Assembly: GCA_030407005.1 (NCBI GenBank)
Contig: JAUDYN010000007.1
Span: forward strand, 930,001 to 994,000
DNA: 64,000 nt
DNA from: Desarmillaria ectypa
Lineage: Eukaryota; Basidiomycota; Agaricomycetes; Agaricales; Physalacriaceae
Reading direction: 5' to 3'
In this document: piece by piece, positions 35,786 through 47,780 of the stretch
How the letters are laid out: every line of letters starts with the position of its first letter
Position numbering within the stretch: position 1 is the stretch's first letter
Position numbers and translations under genes: made by a program
The notes under the pieces: model-generated
What the model saw: only the letters and a program-made list of their open reading frames with translations
Told to the model about the DNA's origin: nothing
Databases searched by the model: none

Positions 35786-36758
35786 AGGGAAAGTGTGAAG
35801 AGCGGCGGGAGTATTTATGCGCTGAGAAGGGGGGTGACTAAGGTGAGTACTCTAGGAGTAGTAGCCCATAGTGAGACACCTTATCCGAGTTCGTAGAATA
35901 TATTCTCTATCCATAGAGAGCCTGAGAGCTTCCTGAATGTTCTTCAGACACATTCGTTCTGTGGCCCGGCGGATACGGCGGAAGATGAAGTCAGTAGAGT
36001 TGCGCTGTAGATCCTTATGCACGGATATATGCATCTAGATCGATATAAATGCCTCCGTGAGGGTGATTCCTTGACTGAGGCTATTCATGGCTACTCTGTA
36101 GAACTGGAACGGTGAGGCACATAGCCAAACCTTGAGAAGAGCATTGTTTTGGATACAGGACAATAGTTGGCCAATGACATTGCCAGTTATTTCCTATAAC
36201 ACCCCAGTCATGAATATACATAATGTTAGATGACCAACTTAGACAACCACCGCGTCCGAGCTCAATATCTGATATAACGGCGAGTATTGCATGTTATCTT
36301 GAACGCAAGAAATTCAAGAATCTGCTGTAACGATTTGGGGAGGCACCGTTGAACCCGATAAGTTTCCATTTGATTGGGTGATAAGGACGCTCTGCTACGA
36401 TAATGACTTCCTTTGACATTAAAGCCTTAGGTGTACATATATATTAGAAGTTCTTGACAATGTAGAGGGTACTATCCTTGTCGAAGTTAGTGATGTCTTC
36501 CCAAAAGTAATACCTTTGCTTTGATTTTTTGATCTAGTCGACTTCCGGTGTAGCGAAGAGGGTAAAAAGATAAGCTAAATCGCAGTCCAACAGGAAGGTT
36601 CGTCGAGATTGCGGCTTGCCGAATTTCGGCATCAAGACATATGCCACGTGATTAACTTTCCATAAAATAGGGGCTAGTGGTTCCTTTTTCTCTCTCTCAA
36701 TTCCTAAAGCTACGAAGCTGGACGTTCACCCTATCTCTACTTTCTTTGCTCTTTGAAC
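35786..36758. other. Intergenic region, nothing recognised
   Basis: No domain was found on either strand. A pyrimidine-rich stretch (TTCCTTTTTCTCTCTCTC) at about 36,680 precedes the next gene and fits a fungal promoter. Confidence 0.45.
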
Positions 36759-38735
36759 ATGATAGGACAATTTTCAAAGTGTATGCAAGAGTCACAAGAG
36801 CTTGACTGTATCCCCTGTGGTGAGTACTATTGGTTCACTGGTTGAGCGCAAGCTAACTATCTAATCGATTTCATTTAGGACATCTTTATTGCAAGATATG
36901 CTCATTTCAACTTGAATCTGAAGCTATCAAGACATGCTCCTATCATCGACCTGCATGCTGCACTTGTCACATGCACTTCAACATGGGCGAGTTTCTTTCT
37001 TGTCGTTCGAGATGTCGATGTCATTAACAAACAAGTTAACGCAGACTTTATTACCGAAGTGCCTGTCGGCTCACTTTCCGCTATGCCTTTTTCTTACTAT
37101 CTTGGATAGGAACAACACAACAATTGTCCCTTCAAGGACAAGCCCTGCTCGATGAGAGACGTCAGTAAGCTACGTATTAGGCCTACACAGGCGCCTCGGT
37201 ACCTCGAGGCCGAAATATTATCTCTCAGGAAGAACCTACAGACCTACGAAGAAACCTTCAGGAAAGAGAGGGCCTGTATGACACAGGAAAAGGACGACCT
37301 CATAGCCTCGCACCGAAGCGAAGTGGCCGAGCTGATGGCTAAAATCTTTGGCTTGGAGGAGAGCAACCGTAGGCCCATCTCTGATGTCAGTAATTACTCG
37401 GACCAGCTCCCACAGTCAGCGAACGCTCCTCTGAAATCCAAGAATATAGCCGTCGATCCGGACAAGCGTGCTTGCGCTTTGCAGGAGGGGGACTGTATGG
37501 TGTCAGAAATTTTGGGGTTGAAGGAACAGGTCACATCACTACTCGCGTCATTACGAGAATCCAAGAACAATGCTGTCAACCAAGTTGCCATTCTCGAGAG
37601 CCAGAAGAAGCTGCGGAGCGACAAGGCCCTGTTACTGGCCGAGCTCAAGAGGGAGAAGATGTTGCGAAACGAATCTCAGTCGAAGTTAGACCAGATGACG
37701 CAACATCTCACGGCTCTAGAGACGATCCTCGACAACCGAAGATCTAGTTCGAAGGCTGAAATCCAACAACTCACTACGAAGAGCAAAGCAGAAAGCGTCA
37801 TAGACGACCTGATGAAGACGCACTTAGGCGCATCTCGGGCGAAGGTGGACCATTTGGAGGCTCGTATACGAGGTCTTAACGTGAAGCTCATGGCTTCCGA
37901 AGACGAATATCGGCGACACAAGGCGCACCTAGAGTGCGAGGTCAAACGTCTCTTATACCAAAACGAAAAGAAGCAGATAAAGCTGGACGGATCTCAAGTG
38001 ATGATGAGAGCGTTGAAAGGGCGTATCCGAGGCTTGGAGACTGAACTCAGCGACTCGCAAAAACTCGTGGCGGAACTGGAAGCTTATCAGCAGAGAGCCG
38101 CCGAACTAGAGGTCGTTAATGCTCGACTAGCTCCTGATCTTGACTCTGCCCACCATCTGATGAAACTTCTGACTACAAACAACGAGGTCCTTCTCCAGAA
38201 AATTGTCGAACTTGGGACTAATGCTACTGGTCTGGAGATCAAAATGGCGCGTCTCACTGACGAGATTGGTCTATTGCGGCAAGCACTGCGAGAATACGAG
38301 GAGGAGAAAGAGGTCGAAAAAGCAGTTTTCAACTTTGACGAGTAAATTGTTATCTCTATTGTTTTCTCCTAAGGACTAATTTCTGCTTCTCTCAGAGATC
38401 AATCATTTATCGAAGTAGCTCCTAGCCGACGACCAGATTCTGTCGCCTCCAGTGCTGTGTCGGCCACTCCAGACTTCGCCTTCGCACGCCCAGCAAAGCC
38501 TTTTTCGCCCTTGGAAGTGCCTTCGTCAGCTGTGAGCAAAGGAGCGCAGAATGGTGGTCAACTCTCGGATGACAATACCATTGCTTTGGGAGATCAAGGT
38601 GGAACTCAGCAACCCGACGCGATTTCCGACATTGCCGACTTTGTTCTGGTACGAAATCCCTTGGTAGATACCCAACATTCGTTGACAAAGACGCGCGGAG
38701 TGTATTTAGGACAAATGAGATTTTCGGGAAAATAA
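36759..38735 (+). CDS. RING-like coiled-coil protein
   Basis: The ATG at 36,759 starts exon 1 (to 36,819), spliced to 36,879 to give LDCIPCGHLYCKIC, the core of a RING-like zinc-binding site. CSYHRP and CCTCHMH follow. A downstream exon begins at about 37,110 with NNCPFKDKPCSMRD and continues as an open frame to 38,345. This is a long coiled coil of about 400 residues with heptad-like Leu/Glu/Lys content. After a short intron the last exon (about 38,396-38,735) is polar. The first CxxC pair of a canonical RING is not visible, and the joining of exon 2 to 37,110 needs a frame change near 37,000. RING plus coiled coil suggests a ubiquitin ligase or scaffold; function is unknown. Confidence 0.6.
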
Positions 38736-39282
38736 ACCTTCGGCTGTTCGCAAATTCTTCTCGCTGGTGGAGGGTGGAGGATGATCTGATCCGCGTGGTT
38801 TCTCGCTTTATGGAGGTTTTCGTTTTCCGCATCGTATTTGTGAAGCTGTTATTTGAGTCAAATTTATGTCGACAAGTTTGAAGAAAGTGTGCCGATGTAG
38901 AGAGCATAGTTGAACTGAAGGTATACGAAAAGGGATAAGTTCCATAAGCTTGAATAAATTCTTCATTGCCGAGCGACGCTTTATGATTTTCATTAGACTA
39001 TATCAAGTATCTCGGTATCCTACCGTCGAGCGTGGCATCTAATTAGCAAGATAAGTTGCCTTGTAGGTCCATGCGTACTGATCGAGAGGGAATTGGTTCT
39101 ACGGAGTTAATTCGTACAGCTACTGAATAAACTTGCCATAGGAAGGACCTCCACGGGCGAGAAACAGTGACGTGAGCTTGAGTAGAGGAGTGAGAGCCGG
39201 AGAAGAATCCAATACAGAAGAGAAAAGAGGAACAAAGAAATTCATCTATTTTACAAGATTTCATTTTACTACGCTATGCGCT
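38736..39282. other. Intergenic region between convergent genes
   Basis: 3' flanks of the coiled-coil gene and of the secreted-protein gene. No gene was recognised. Confidence 0.5.
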
Positions 39283-40407
39283 TCAACTCATGGCCGGGAT
39301 CTGGATGCTGGCAATGGTCCAGGTCTTTCCGCCGTCTGCGGTCACCATGTCAGAGGCTACAACGCCTGTTCCTTTGCCTAAAGTCGAAGAGAAGTTAGGG
39401 TCGGCCGATTGAAGAACAATTTTGGTGTCCGTGTATTTCTACAAAGCCATCAGTACGCGCGGAATTGAGCACAACGGCTGTATCTTACCTGAGCGGAGGT
39501 AGAGCCGGTGCACTGAGATTGACATTCAGTTCCAGTTCCGAAGCCACCGTTCAAAAGAGGACCGTCATCTACAAAAAAACGTCGACGTCGCCAAGTCCAG
39601 GAATGTTAGTTAGGTATGGAAAACAACAACGATATACGCACGGCTTTGAAGGGTTGAAATAACCTTTCCATCAAGGGTGACAGTCTAAGGGTGGATTAGG
39701 CCTGCCGGCGTTTGAAACAAATGATATCGAATATACGCACCTGGTCCCAAGTCAGGTTGTCATCGGCCAGCTATAATACATATCAGAAATTTAGGCTAAA
39801 ACAATGCAGGAAAGAAAAAGGGCCAACCTTGTAATGGATAGTAATAGACTGATCACCGTCAAGAGGAACCAAGTCGCCGTTCAACTGAGTAGTGGCGCTG
39901 TTCACAACTCTATGCACTTGTTAGAGATAGCAGTCAACAATTTGAAAATAGAAACGGACCCGAAATAACTAGCCGTAGCACACCATTGAGTCGACGAGGC
40001 ACCACAGCTTACCGGTTGCATGAGTATAGTAAGAGAGCTAGAAGACACATGCTTACTAGGCGTTATTGTTCGCGAGTTGGTCCACACCAGCCTGAATCAA
40101 ACCGCTGGTCGAGTTGCTTATGCCTTTAAAAAGTGTTCAATACAGAGTCTTCAGAAAAGGTAGAGAGCTGCGGCCTACCTATCCACAAGAAAAGAGCGCT
40201 ATGATACCGTCAGAAAGGCAAAATCTTATAGCCAATAAAGACAGACTCCTTGGGATTAGATGGGGGAGTTCCGGGAGTGAAAGTCGTAGATGCCTCAATG
40301 ATGGCAGAGCTCGTAGGGCCCAGGGAGTATGCAGGACCCCAGGAGTCGGCGTTCACGACCACAGAGAGAGCCAAAGCAACAAGAGAAAAGGAGGGCACTT
40401 TGTTCAG
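39283..40407 (-). CDS. Secreted protein, possibly eqolisin-like fold; start codon CTG
   Basis: The minus strand holds many short exons that splice in frame: a signal peptide (SFSLVALALSVVVNA), DSWGPAYSLGPTSSAIIEAS, ALFLWIGISNSTSGLIQAG, CGASSTQWCATASYFG, NGDLVPLDGDQSITIHYK, TWDQTVTLDGK, LLNGGFGTGTECQSQCTGST and a last exon ending GGKTWTIASIQIPAMS at 39,283. A TATAAAA box lies at about 40,463-40,470. No ATG precedes the signal peptide in frame; the best start position reads CTG at 40,407. The WIGISNSTSGLIQAG region recalls the beta-sandwich of peptidase family G1, but the catalytic Glu motif is not seen, so peptidase activity is not claimed. Confidence 0.6.
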
Positions 40408-40454
40408 TAGTGAAACGCGGAGACAGGAGCGCGGTGAAGTTGTAACCAACGAAA

Positions 40455-40475
40455 CCTTGGGTTTTATATCGCGAC
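40455..40475 (-). promoter_or_regulatory. TATA box of the secreted-protein gene
   Basis: GATATAAAACCC on the minus strand lies about 60 bases upstream of the proposed start of the signal peptide, a normal distance for a fungal TATA element. Confidence 0.5.
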
Positions 40476-41335
40476 GGGACCGACACCTTGGATTGCAAAC
40501 GGTAATAACAATAAAAAGCGACGTTCTTCCGAAATGGAACCGTGTATATTCTTTCTTTCTGGAGGCGGGTTACCATCTTGTCGCGCTCTGGATGGCCGGG
40601 TTGAAAGAGCGATATTCCTGACAGCCCGGTTTTACGAGGTTGGACTTGTAGAATAGGCAGCGTTTCACCTTGCATATATCCCAGGAGGGGTGAAAGTCAT
40701 GCGGGACAGATCCCAATATTCCGGATGTTCCTGTGAGGATTTGCAATAGACGAACTTGCCTGAACAAGAGGTCGACTGAACAGAGAAACTGGGTAGAGAA
40801 CGCCTTAGGAAGGTCACGGAAATTGCAATGATACAGCGGATGGGGAATAATCAATGTCAATAGCCAAGCGTAGCAACGGAACGAAAGTGTTGTGTCCACG
40901 GAAATTGCAGGATGTCCGACGTGATCAAAGAGTCGCGGCCCAATTTTCAACGCGCTCTGCCAGTCCGGCAAAAGCCGAAGTTTAGGCAAAAGTCCGCACA
41001 ACTTAGCATTGCTGCCGTGCTCATCTGCTGCTTCGGTCAGATTCGGATGCGTAACTAGTGTCTCCTTATTCTCTACACACTTTTTCTGTAAATCTATACC
41101 GCCCCTACATGAATCACGCTGACAGTTCTTTGTGTACTAATTGGCAAAGGCTACACAAAGGCTTTTGCCAACTTGAGCATTCCCTAGCAACTTTGAATAC
41201 GAAAGCCTTTGCTAGTGGTACCTCTTTCGCTCCTAGTTAACCGCTTATATATGAAGACTTAGCATCTATATAGCTTGGGCGTGTCTTGTATCTTTGCCTT
41301 CAGCTTACTGGCCTGATTTTCGTGTGTAATTTCAG
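40476..41335. other. Intergenic region, nothing recognised
   Basis: Short frames only. A small palindrome-like pair (AAAGGCTTTTGCCAA and GAAAGCCTTTGCTAG near 41,156-41,215) is visible but unexplained. Confidence 0.4.
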
Positions 41336-41339
41336 GATG

Positions 41340-42145
41340 GCCTGTATATGTTTTCGACACTACAACGAACCTGTTTGTACTTACTCCATGCGGTGAGTGT
41401 AGTATCAGTCAGAGTCCATACGATAACTCATCAATGCATCACTTTTCGTTCCCTAACAGGACATCTCTTTTGCTCGCAATGCGTAACGACTCACCTGTCG
41501 AGCACTTCACCTGATGTTTTTACTGGATCTTGTCCTAACTGCCATACTATCAGTCAATCTAAATTATATCTGAAACCCTTACCACGTCGCTGCTGAGTCC
41601 ATGCTTTAATCTGGCTACACCCGACGTAAGTCCTCGTTGTCACTCCCATGGCTCGTCTCTCACCGCAGACGCCCAGCTCAAACACCTTCCCGAGAGATTT
41701 CGTCAATTCATCACGCTTTGCCTTCGACACGTATATTTTGACTCGGAATTGATGGAAAAACGGAGTTCTTGTTCAAAACGCTACACAAAACACTATTGCC
41801 CAACTGATGAAGGACATTTATGATCTTAAGAGACAATCAGAGGAAATCGAGGTCATCAAGGCCGAACGTGATGCAGCGAAAGTTCAGGTGCGCCATACTA
41901 GGTGGTGCCTGGATCAGGCGAACATGAGGCTTGCGGCTTTCGAGAAGATGCACAAAGAGAAGCAGCGCAGGTCGGTACGAGGTATGTCGATATCGAAGTA
42001 TCTGGTTTGGATCGAAGGTGTTGATAGATTATCCTCCAGTTCTAAGGTCCCAGTCGCCGCCGCTCCGACCGACGGTGTTTATGGCCAGCGTAGGAAGTCT
42101 TTCGGGAATGCCGTCACTGAGGTCGGTTATTCGATAGAATTCTGA
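41340..42145 (+). pseudogene. RING-finger coiled-coil protein, second decayed copy
   Basis: A splice from about 41,392 to 41,460 gives LTPCGHLFCSQCV, then GSCPNCHTIS, the C-terminal half of a RING. After an intron with GTAAGT and CGCAG borders (about 41,629-41,669) comes AQLKHLPERFRQFITLCLRHVYFD, resembling the FHRYITPSIRRVF segment of the relic at 26.2-27.3. A frame change at about 41,755, near a run of five A, is needed to reach the coiled-coil frame (IAQLMKDIYDLKRQSEEIEVIKAERD), which runs to a stop at 42,145. The N-terminal RING half is missing. It is probably a decayed family member. Confidence 0.5.
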
Positions 42146-43306
42146 TTTCTTGTTGTAATTTTGACAGTGTAAGTCGGTTATTACAGTGTCTTCACGATTC
42201 GTGGTTACAAACGGAATCGTGCACGATCCTCGGCAAAGGCGTTTGTTCCCAAGTCTGTGGGTCCCGTTCTTCAACCATGTACTTGGAGTTGATCTGAGGC
42301 TTGCAGTCAGTACGGCCAGTTCGGATTTGTATCAGAGAGAAGCGTAGTACAGTTTACTTCCTGCGGCTCCGGGGGGCCCGTCTGAAGCATGGCTCGCATT
42401 TTAGCGCTCCATAGTTAATATGGGACCTGGAAATGACGTGACACAGACGTACCCTTGTATTCAGTACAGCCCGTCGGTTCGTGGTGAGGGTGTGGGTCCA
42501 TATTTACAGATCGCTAAGCGGTTGATGGACGCTGCCACAGCCACCCAGGCCCGCATCATCCGCTCGTCATGCATCTTTCCTATGGGCTTTGAGAAGTCAA
42601 AGTCAATGGAAATTTGATAGGCGCCTGGAACGACGATCTATAGAGGAAATTCTAAGCCAATGCATTTTTTGGGCAGGATTTCTTGCTCAAGCTGTTCAAA
42701 AGGCACGTAACTGCGTGGGCCGTTGCCTCGTGTATGGAATGGGTCTATAACGTGGGAAATACTTTGTGAGTAATATCAAAGCGCATCCTTTACAAGCTAA
42801 TATACTCGATGACATGTGGAGCCGCTTCTCCGGAGAAATTACGTTGATATTCAAATATTCATGTCTCGTCGCTGTTGATACGGCAATGTTTTGTCACATC
42901 GTAGATGGGATGGCCGAGCTTTCACAGCGACAGAATAGTGAGTTACCCTGCAGAAGGAGGAAGCCAAGTTCGCCTCTCGAGCCGAGTGATCCGGCAGATT
43001 CCTACTCGAAAAGTTCTGGACAATGCTCCTTCCCTCTTTCAAGGATTGCGGATTTAGAGAGCCATTGTGACGTCTCCTGTGTTTCTGTAGAAAGTGTTGA
43101 CTTGACTGTTGCTAAGTACATAGGTTGACTGGACCACTCCGCCGAAAGACTCCGAAACAATCATCAACAAATAGATGGGGTGAATCTGGCATCCTCGCGA
43201 CCTGGTGCCAGACTCAGTGCCGTCCCCGTCACGACTGTTTCCCTTTCAACCATCCTTTAACGGCGGCTGTCTACTAAATTTTCGGCTATTGTCACACTCG
43301 AAGTGG
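42146..43306. other. Intergenic region, nothing recognised
   Basis: Several frames of 60-120 codons exist but none has a recognisable motif, intron pattern or coding-like composition. Confidence 0.45.
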
Positions 43307-45049
43307 ATGTCTGCGAGCTCGAGCTCTCCAATTCCAGTACCGGCCGTTACGCCGCATAAACACACACATTCTTACGACAGATCACTGTCAAGACCGTCTT
43401 CGCGGACATCTGTCCGTTCTGGACGCGCCTCCAGCCCTTCTTTTTCTTTAGACGACCCCAGTAAGTCATGCCAATCACCAGTCAATTGTAATCAATCTGT
43501 TCCGTAGTTGCTGTTCGCAACCACATATCCACCCTCAAACACAGCATACGCCACCAACAGGCGCAGGTTCACGATCTCGAGAACGTTATACTCCGTGGCC
43601 CACGACCTTACCCCGACCTATTCGAACCGACAATGGCCGCTGCAGCAACCTCACCTCCACCACAGCCGTTTACTCCGACAAAGATACCCAAGAGATCTAG
43701 TTTCGATAAGGGAATATCTAGACTAGACAGCGGTCTGCCCATACCGAGACGGGAACGTGACAATGCGGTGGACAATGGTATAAGAGAGGGAATACCAAAG
43801 TCATTCGGTGCCGGATCAGCAAGCCCTAATGCTACCAAGCGGCTGCCGAGTCCTACGAGGACGCTGAGTAGTGAGTACTTTTATGCTTATTGCAGCCTTT
43901 CGTTAAGTTATGTTAAAAGGGATACCCATCTCGTCTGTAGGTAGGTGACTGCAACTTAAGTGTACCTGCTCCCATTTATGTGTCCATAGGAAACGCCCGG
44001 GCCCTAGCTGATGAAGGCCAGCCACCAACGCAACGACTTACCATTGATGCTCCCCCTACTCCAAACCATGCGACCCTCTCACTAGATCCGCCGTCTTCAC
44101 CTAACGCCCTTTCTTTACCAAGCCCGAGACGCATGTCTCTAACGCCCGGTGGCACTACAAAAGTTCTGGCCGACCTACAGACAGGTGTGGTTAACGCCCG
44201 CAACGCTCTAGAAAATACCAAGTCGCAGTTGAGGTTGTCGCAGAGGAGCGTCGCCCAGCTGACTCGACAAACGGAAGATCAGAAAGAAGTACTAGAAAGG
44301 TTGAGGCTAGAGAACGAGGGTCTAAATGGCGTGGTAGCAAGGAAAGAGAGACTTTTGCAGGAGGTACGACTCGCTTGTCTATCAGGGTCTCCAACTAAAG
44401 CGAAGACAGCTTCTTGAGCGCGCGCGAAGGGCCGAAGCCGAGGCTTCTTCACTAAAGACCCAACTGAAATCGGAAACGTCCACGTCTAAAAAGACAATAC
44501 GAGGGATGGAATCTTCACTAGCAGAAGCTACCGCCCTCTCACAAAAGTCGGAGAGGGAATACATCACGCTTAGAGATTCGATCAAAGGCTTGGTTGAATC
44601 ATTCAAGACCGATACCGAACGGCTACGAGAAGAGATGCGAAAACGAGAGGACCGGATGAAGAAGGATACAGAGACGATAGCGGTCAAATACCAGGCGCTA
44701 TTGGAGGAGGTTGAAGGGTGCAAAGGGCTGAGAGAAGAGCTAGAGAGAACAAAGACAGAAAATCGGCAACGTGGGGAGGAAACTGAGAAAATGTGGATGA
44801 GCGATATTCAAGGCTTGAAAGCGGAGGTGGGGGAGAGCGTAAGGATGGGCGAGGAGGACAGTGCTACTGCAAAGTAAGTTTCTTGAGCTGCTTGATAGTT
44901 GTTGCTGACTCTCCTGGCGTCTCAGGCAACTGGCAGATGAGCTTGCTCGTTTGAGAAGACTCATGCAACGTACAAGGGGACTATCTGAAGACGATTCCAA
45001 TACCGGTGCAAAAGAGGATGCAGAATCAATACCCATGTCATCGTCATGA
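43307..45049 (+). CDS. She3-like coiled-coil adaptor
   Basis: Five exons (43307-43460, 43508-43870, 43990-44363, 44410-44873, 44926-45049) join in frame with GT-AG borders. The N-terminus is Ser/Arg-rich and disordered (SLSRPSSRTSVRSGRAS). AVRNHISTLKHSIRHQQAQV then begins the first helix. A Pro/Ser-rich linker follows, then a long coiled coil from about ALADLQTGVVNARNAL-type sequence to the end (LERLRLENEGL, SEREYITLRDSIKGL, ELERTKTENRQ). I recognise this as the basidiomycete form of the SWI5-dependent HO expression protein 3 family, which links mRNA cargo to type V myosin in yeast. Transport of RNA is inferred from that family only; no binding residues can be checked by eye. Confidence 0.65.
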
Positions 45050-46175
45050 TTCATCTTGTCATTTTCTCTTGTGGATGTTTATTTCGTCTTTTTTTTTTGC
45101 TTTCGACATTGGTCACTTTGCACAACACTAACGTCCCTTCATGCACGCATAACAACCACGTTTTCCCTTACTCGCATACGCTCATTTCAGATGCATATTA
45201 ATGTGTAATGATTTTTAGCTGGGGCCTGGGTGCCTTCTCCCACTTCATGTTTGGCATTTTCTCTTGGGACAACATGTCATTCGTCAACAGAAGAAGCTAG
45301 AGATGGCGCCACCGTTCACCTTGGGCTTCTTCTACCTACTTTCTTGGAGGCTATTCGTAATCATGGGCGGGAAAGGTACTCCCACTTCCCATGCCTCGTT
45401 CCTAATCTAAGACAAGTATCTGGTCATTAGACTGGAAATGCTCCGATATATATCGAAGCAAAATTTCATCTGGCTTCCCCAGAATCCGTCCATCTAACAC
45501 ATTAAACATTCGGACGCTTTAAGCCCATTCGGCTGTCACCTCAATAAAAGCCAGCCGCACCGAATTCGCGGTTTGAATTACAGAAGCTTGGTCTTGTGGA
45601 GTGTCGAAGCTCAAGATCATGAGGAACTACTGTTCAGTTTTAACGGGCACCCTGCATACGATCGAAACAAAACTTGAAGTCTATTTCAGGTGACTAAGCT
45701 CGTACATTGTCCATGAGAAATGGTGATCTGCTTATCGTCACTGGACAATTGCATCTCCGTTTCCTTGAACTTGGTGCACTCTGCTAAGTTAACTTCATAC
45801 CTTGTTCTTTCATCGTTCATCATCACACGAGATCTCGACTATCAGCCAGTAATTTTGGACATATTAAAAGCCTATTTAGATTAAATTTCAAGAATCCAAC
45901 GAGATCCCTGTGCAAGGCTTTTTTGCTCGTTTTGTCGACTAAAACTGTCTCGCAAGACACGTGATCGTGTCAAAACATTGTCGGGCCAGGCTTGGCGGGA
46001 GATTTCGACTCGATCGTTGACCAGCTTTACTGCGCTCTCAATGCTACCCTTTCTACATCCGCGATAACAGGACCCTGATAAATTGACATCATGCCAAGGT
46101 GGTGCTTGGTTGTGTCAACGCGTTATCCTCTTCTGCTTTATAGCGCAGCCTCGACATCTCAATAAGTACTACCAC
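45050..46175. other. Intergenic region, nothing recognised
   Basis: Downstream flank of the She3-like gene with a T-run at 45,090. No gene was recognised. Confidence 0.5.
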
Positions 46176-46960
46176 ATGTCAAATCCAGTCGATGCGCCTG
46201 ATGGGACGTCGGGTCGAAAGAAGATGAAGAGGGCAAGGAATTCTGAAGCGTAGAAGACGGAGATGATGAAAACAAACAGCAGAAGAGTGAACATGCCTAG
46301 CTTACTGTTTGTCCTGGATGGGCATTGGGCGAAAGTCAGAGAGGCCGCAGCTCAACATACGCTAGGATACCTGTTTCAAGAGGACCGTTTACCGGCGATA
46401 GGCATATGGAATGACTTGGCACAGCTACGACGAACAGGTCCCTAATGATGCTCCTTACGGAGAGCATCGGCATGGAGGATCGATCACGAAGAAAGCACAC
46501 TTCACGAATGGTCGAAGAGTCTCAAAGCAATGTTGATATCTTACTAGCCCGTGATTCTCAAGGATATCCTCTTTTTCTCGTAGCTCAATACGGATGTAGG
46601 CACAATCGCCGCCCATTCACTCCAGATTCTTCAAGCTATAGATGTCAACATCGCTTCTCTTTGAATTCTTTAAGCACGCCATTACAAACCGTTCCTCCAT
46701 CAAGTGATCTCCTCACGATTTCTATACCACGTTCATACCGGCAGTCATGCGGTTTACCGACATGTTTCTTGGCCTTGTGACGGTTTTAGCTATTCGGGGT
46801 CAAGCATTTTCTCCGCCATTACATTGTTCTTCCCACCGGAATGGCCTGCTTTCACGACAGTATCGATATGCTGGTCACATCGATGCCAACTTTATCTTGT
46901 TACCGGACTTCTACCCGTTCTCTTGCACCCAGCTTTGACAGTATTCTTTGCCGGTCCTAT
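46176..46960 (+). pseudogene. Decayed gene of unknown function
   Basis: An ATG at 46,176 opens a basic N-terminus (GTSGRKKMKRARNSEA) and hits a TAG at 46,251, one C-to-T change from CAG. The same frame then continues for 60 codons (SLLFVLDGHWAKVREAAAQ to QLRRTGP). Coding-like pieces follow in other frames: NVDILLARDSQGYPLF at 46,530, LLFEFFKHAITNRSSIK at about 46,650, and, after a stop, HDFYTTFIPAVMRFTDMFLGLV at about 46,715-46,780. The pieces suggest one protein of over 200 residues broken by stops and indels. I do not recognise the family. Confidence 0.35.
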
Positions 46961-47780
46961 CTCCCCACAATTTCCCTGTCACACCAAGTACACCCACTGC
47001 TAATCTTAGAACCTACGTCTAATCGAAACGCCTGTATTCAGCTATTACTTTGTTTCACCTTTTCTGCACCTTTTCTGGAGAAAAAGTGGATATCGTGGCA
47101 GTCGTGCGACTCCGGCTAATGAATACTGCATTGGATGGTTGCCCGCCGTCGCAGACCCCACAACCCGGCCGAAGAGGGCGGATAATTCCCCCCCACCAAA
47201 AGCAACCAAATAGTATGAAAGCGAGATTGAATCAGCGATGGATATGCATAATTCTCATTTCTGCCTACACACGGTGCGCTGTTTTCCTGCTTTATCTCGC
47301 GCTTCGTGACCAAGTCACTAGGCATGCCTTGCCAAGACACCATCACTTCAACCACACACGTCATCTTTTACGATGGCACCACCAGCAGCAATTGGATGAA
47401 GACCTTGAGCTCAGCTGCTTGAAAATCTGTCTCCGGGTTTAAACTCGACGCCGGACCGAAATACATATGGTGGTACTAGGTGGCTTCTAGTACCGTGTCA
47501 AGTGATAGGAGGAGAGGCACTTCCACCGGTGCTTTCCCTATAGCGCTTCCACTATTGCTTAAACAACTACAGTACAGCAGCACCACACCTCAGATATCTT
47601 CCAGAATGATAGCCATCCGTGTAGCTCCGGAAACACCTTATATCACCCTCCCGTACGGCTCAACAACAGACAGATACCAGCGAACACGTCACACACCACA
47701 CACCACTCCTGTATGTATCTGCTGTTGCTTATGTCTCTCCTCAAGACAGATATGCAACGAACGGTGATGTGCAGACTGAA
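46961..47780. other. Intergenic region, nothing recognised
   Basis: Short frames without recognisable motifs. Confidence 0.45.

Noticed and set aside
38422..38907. Minus-strand frame of 161 codons
   Set aside because: It is antisense to the last exon of the coiled-coil gene and has no motif; it mirrors the coding bias of the other strand.
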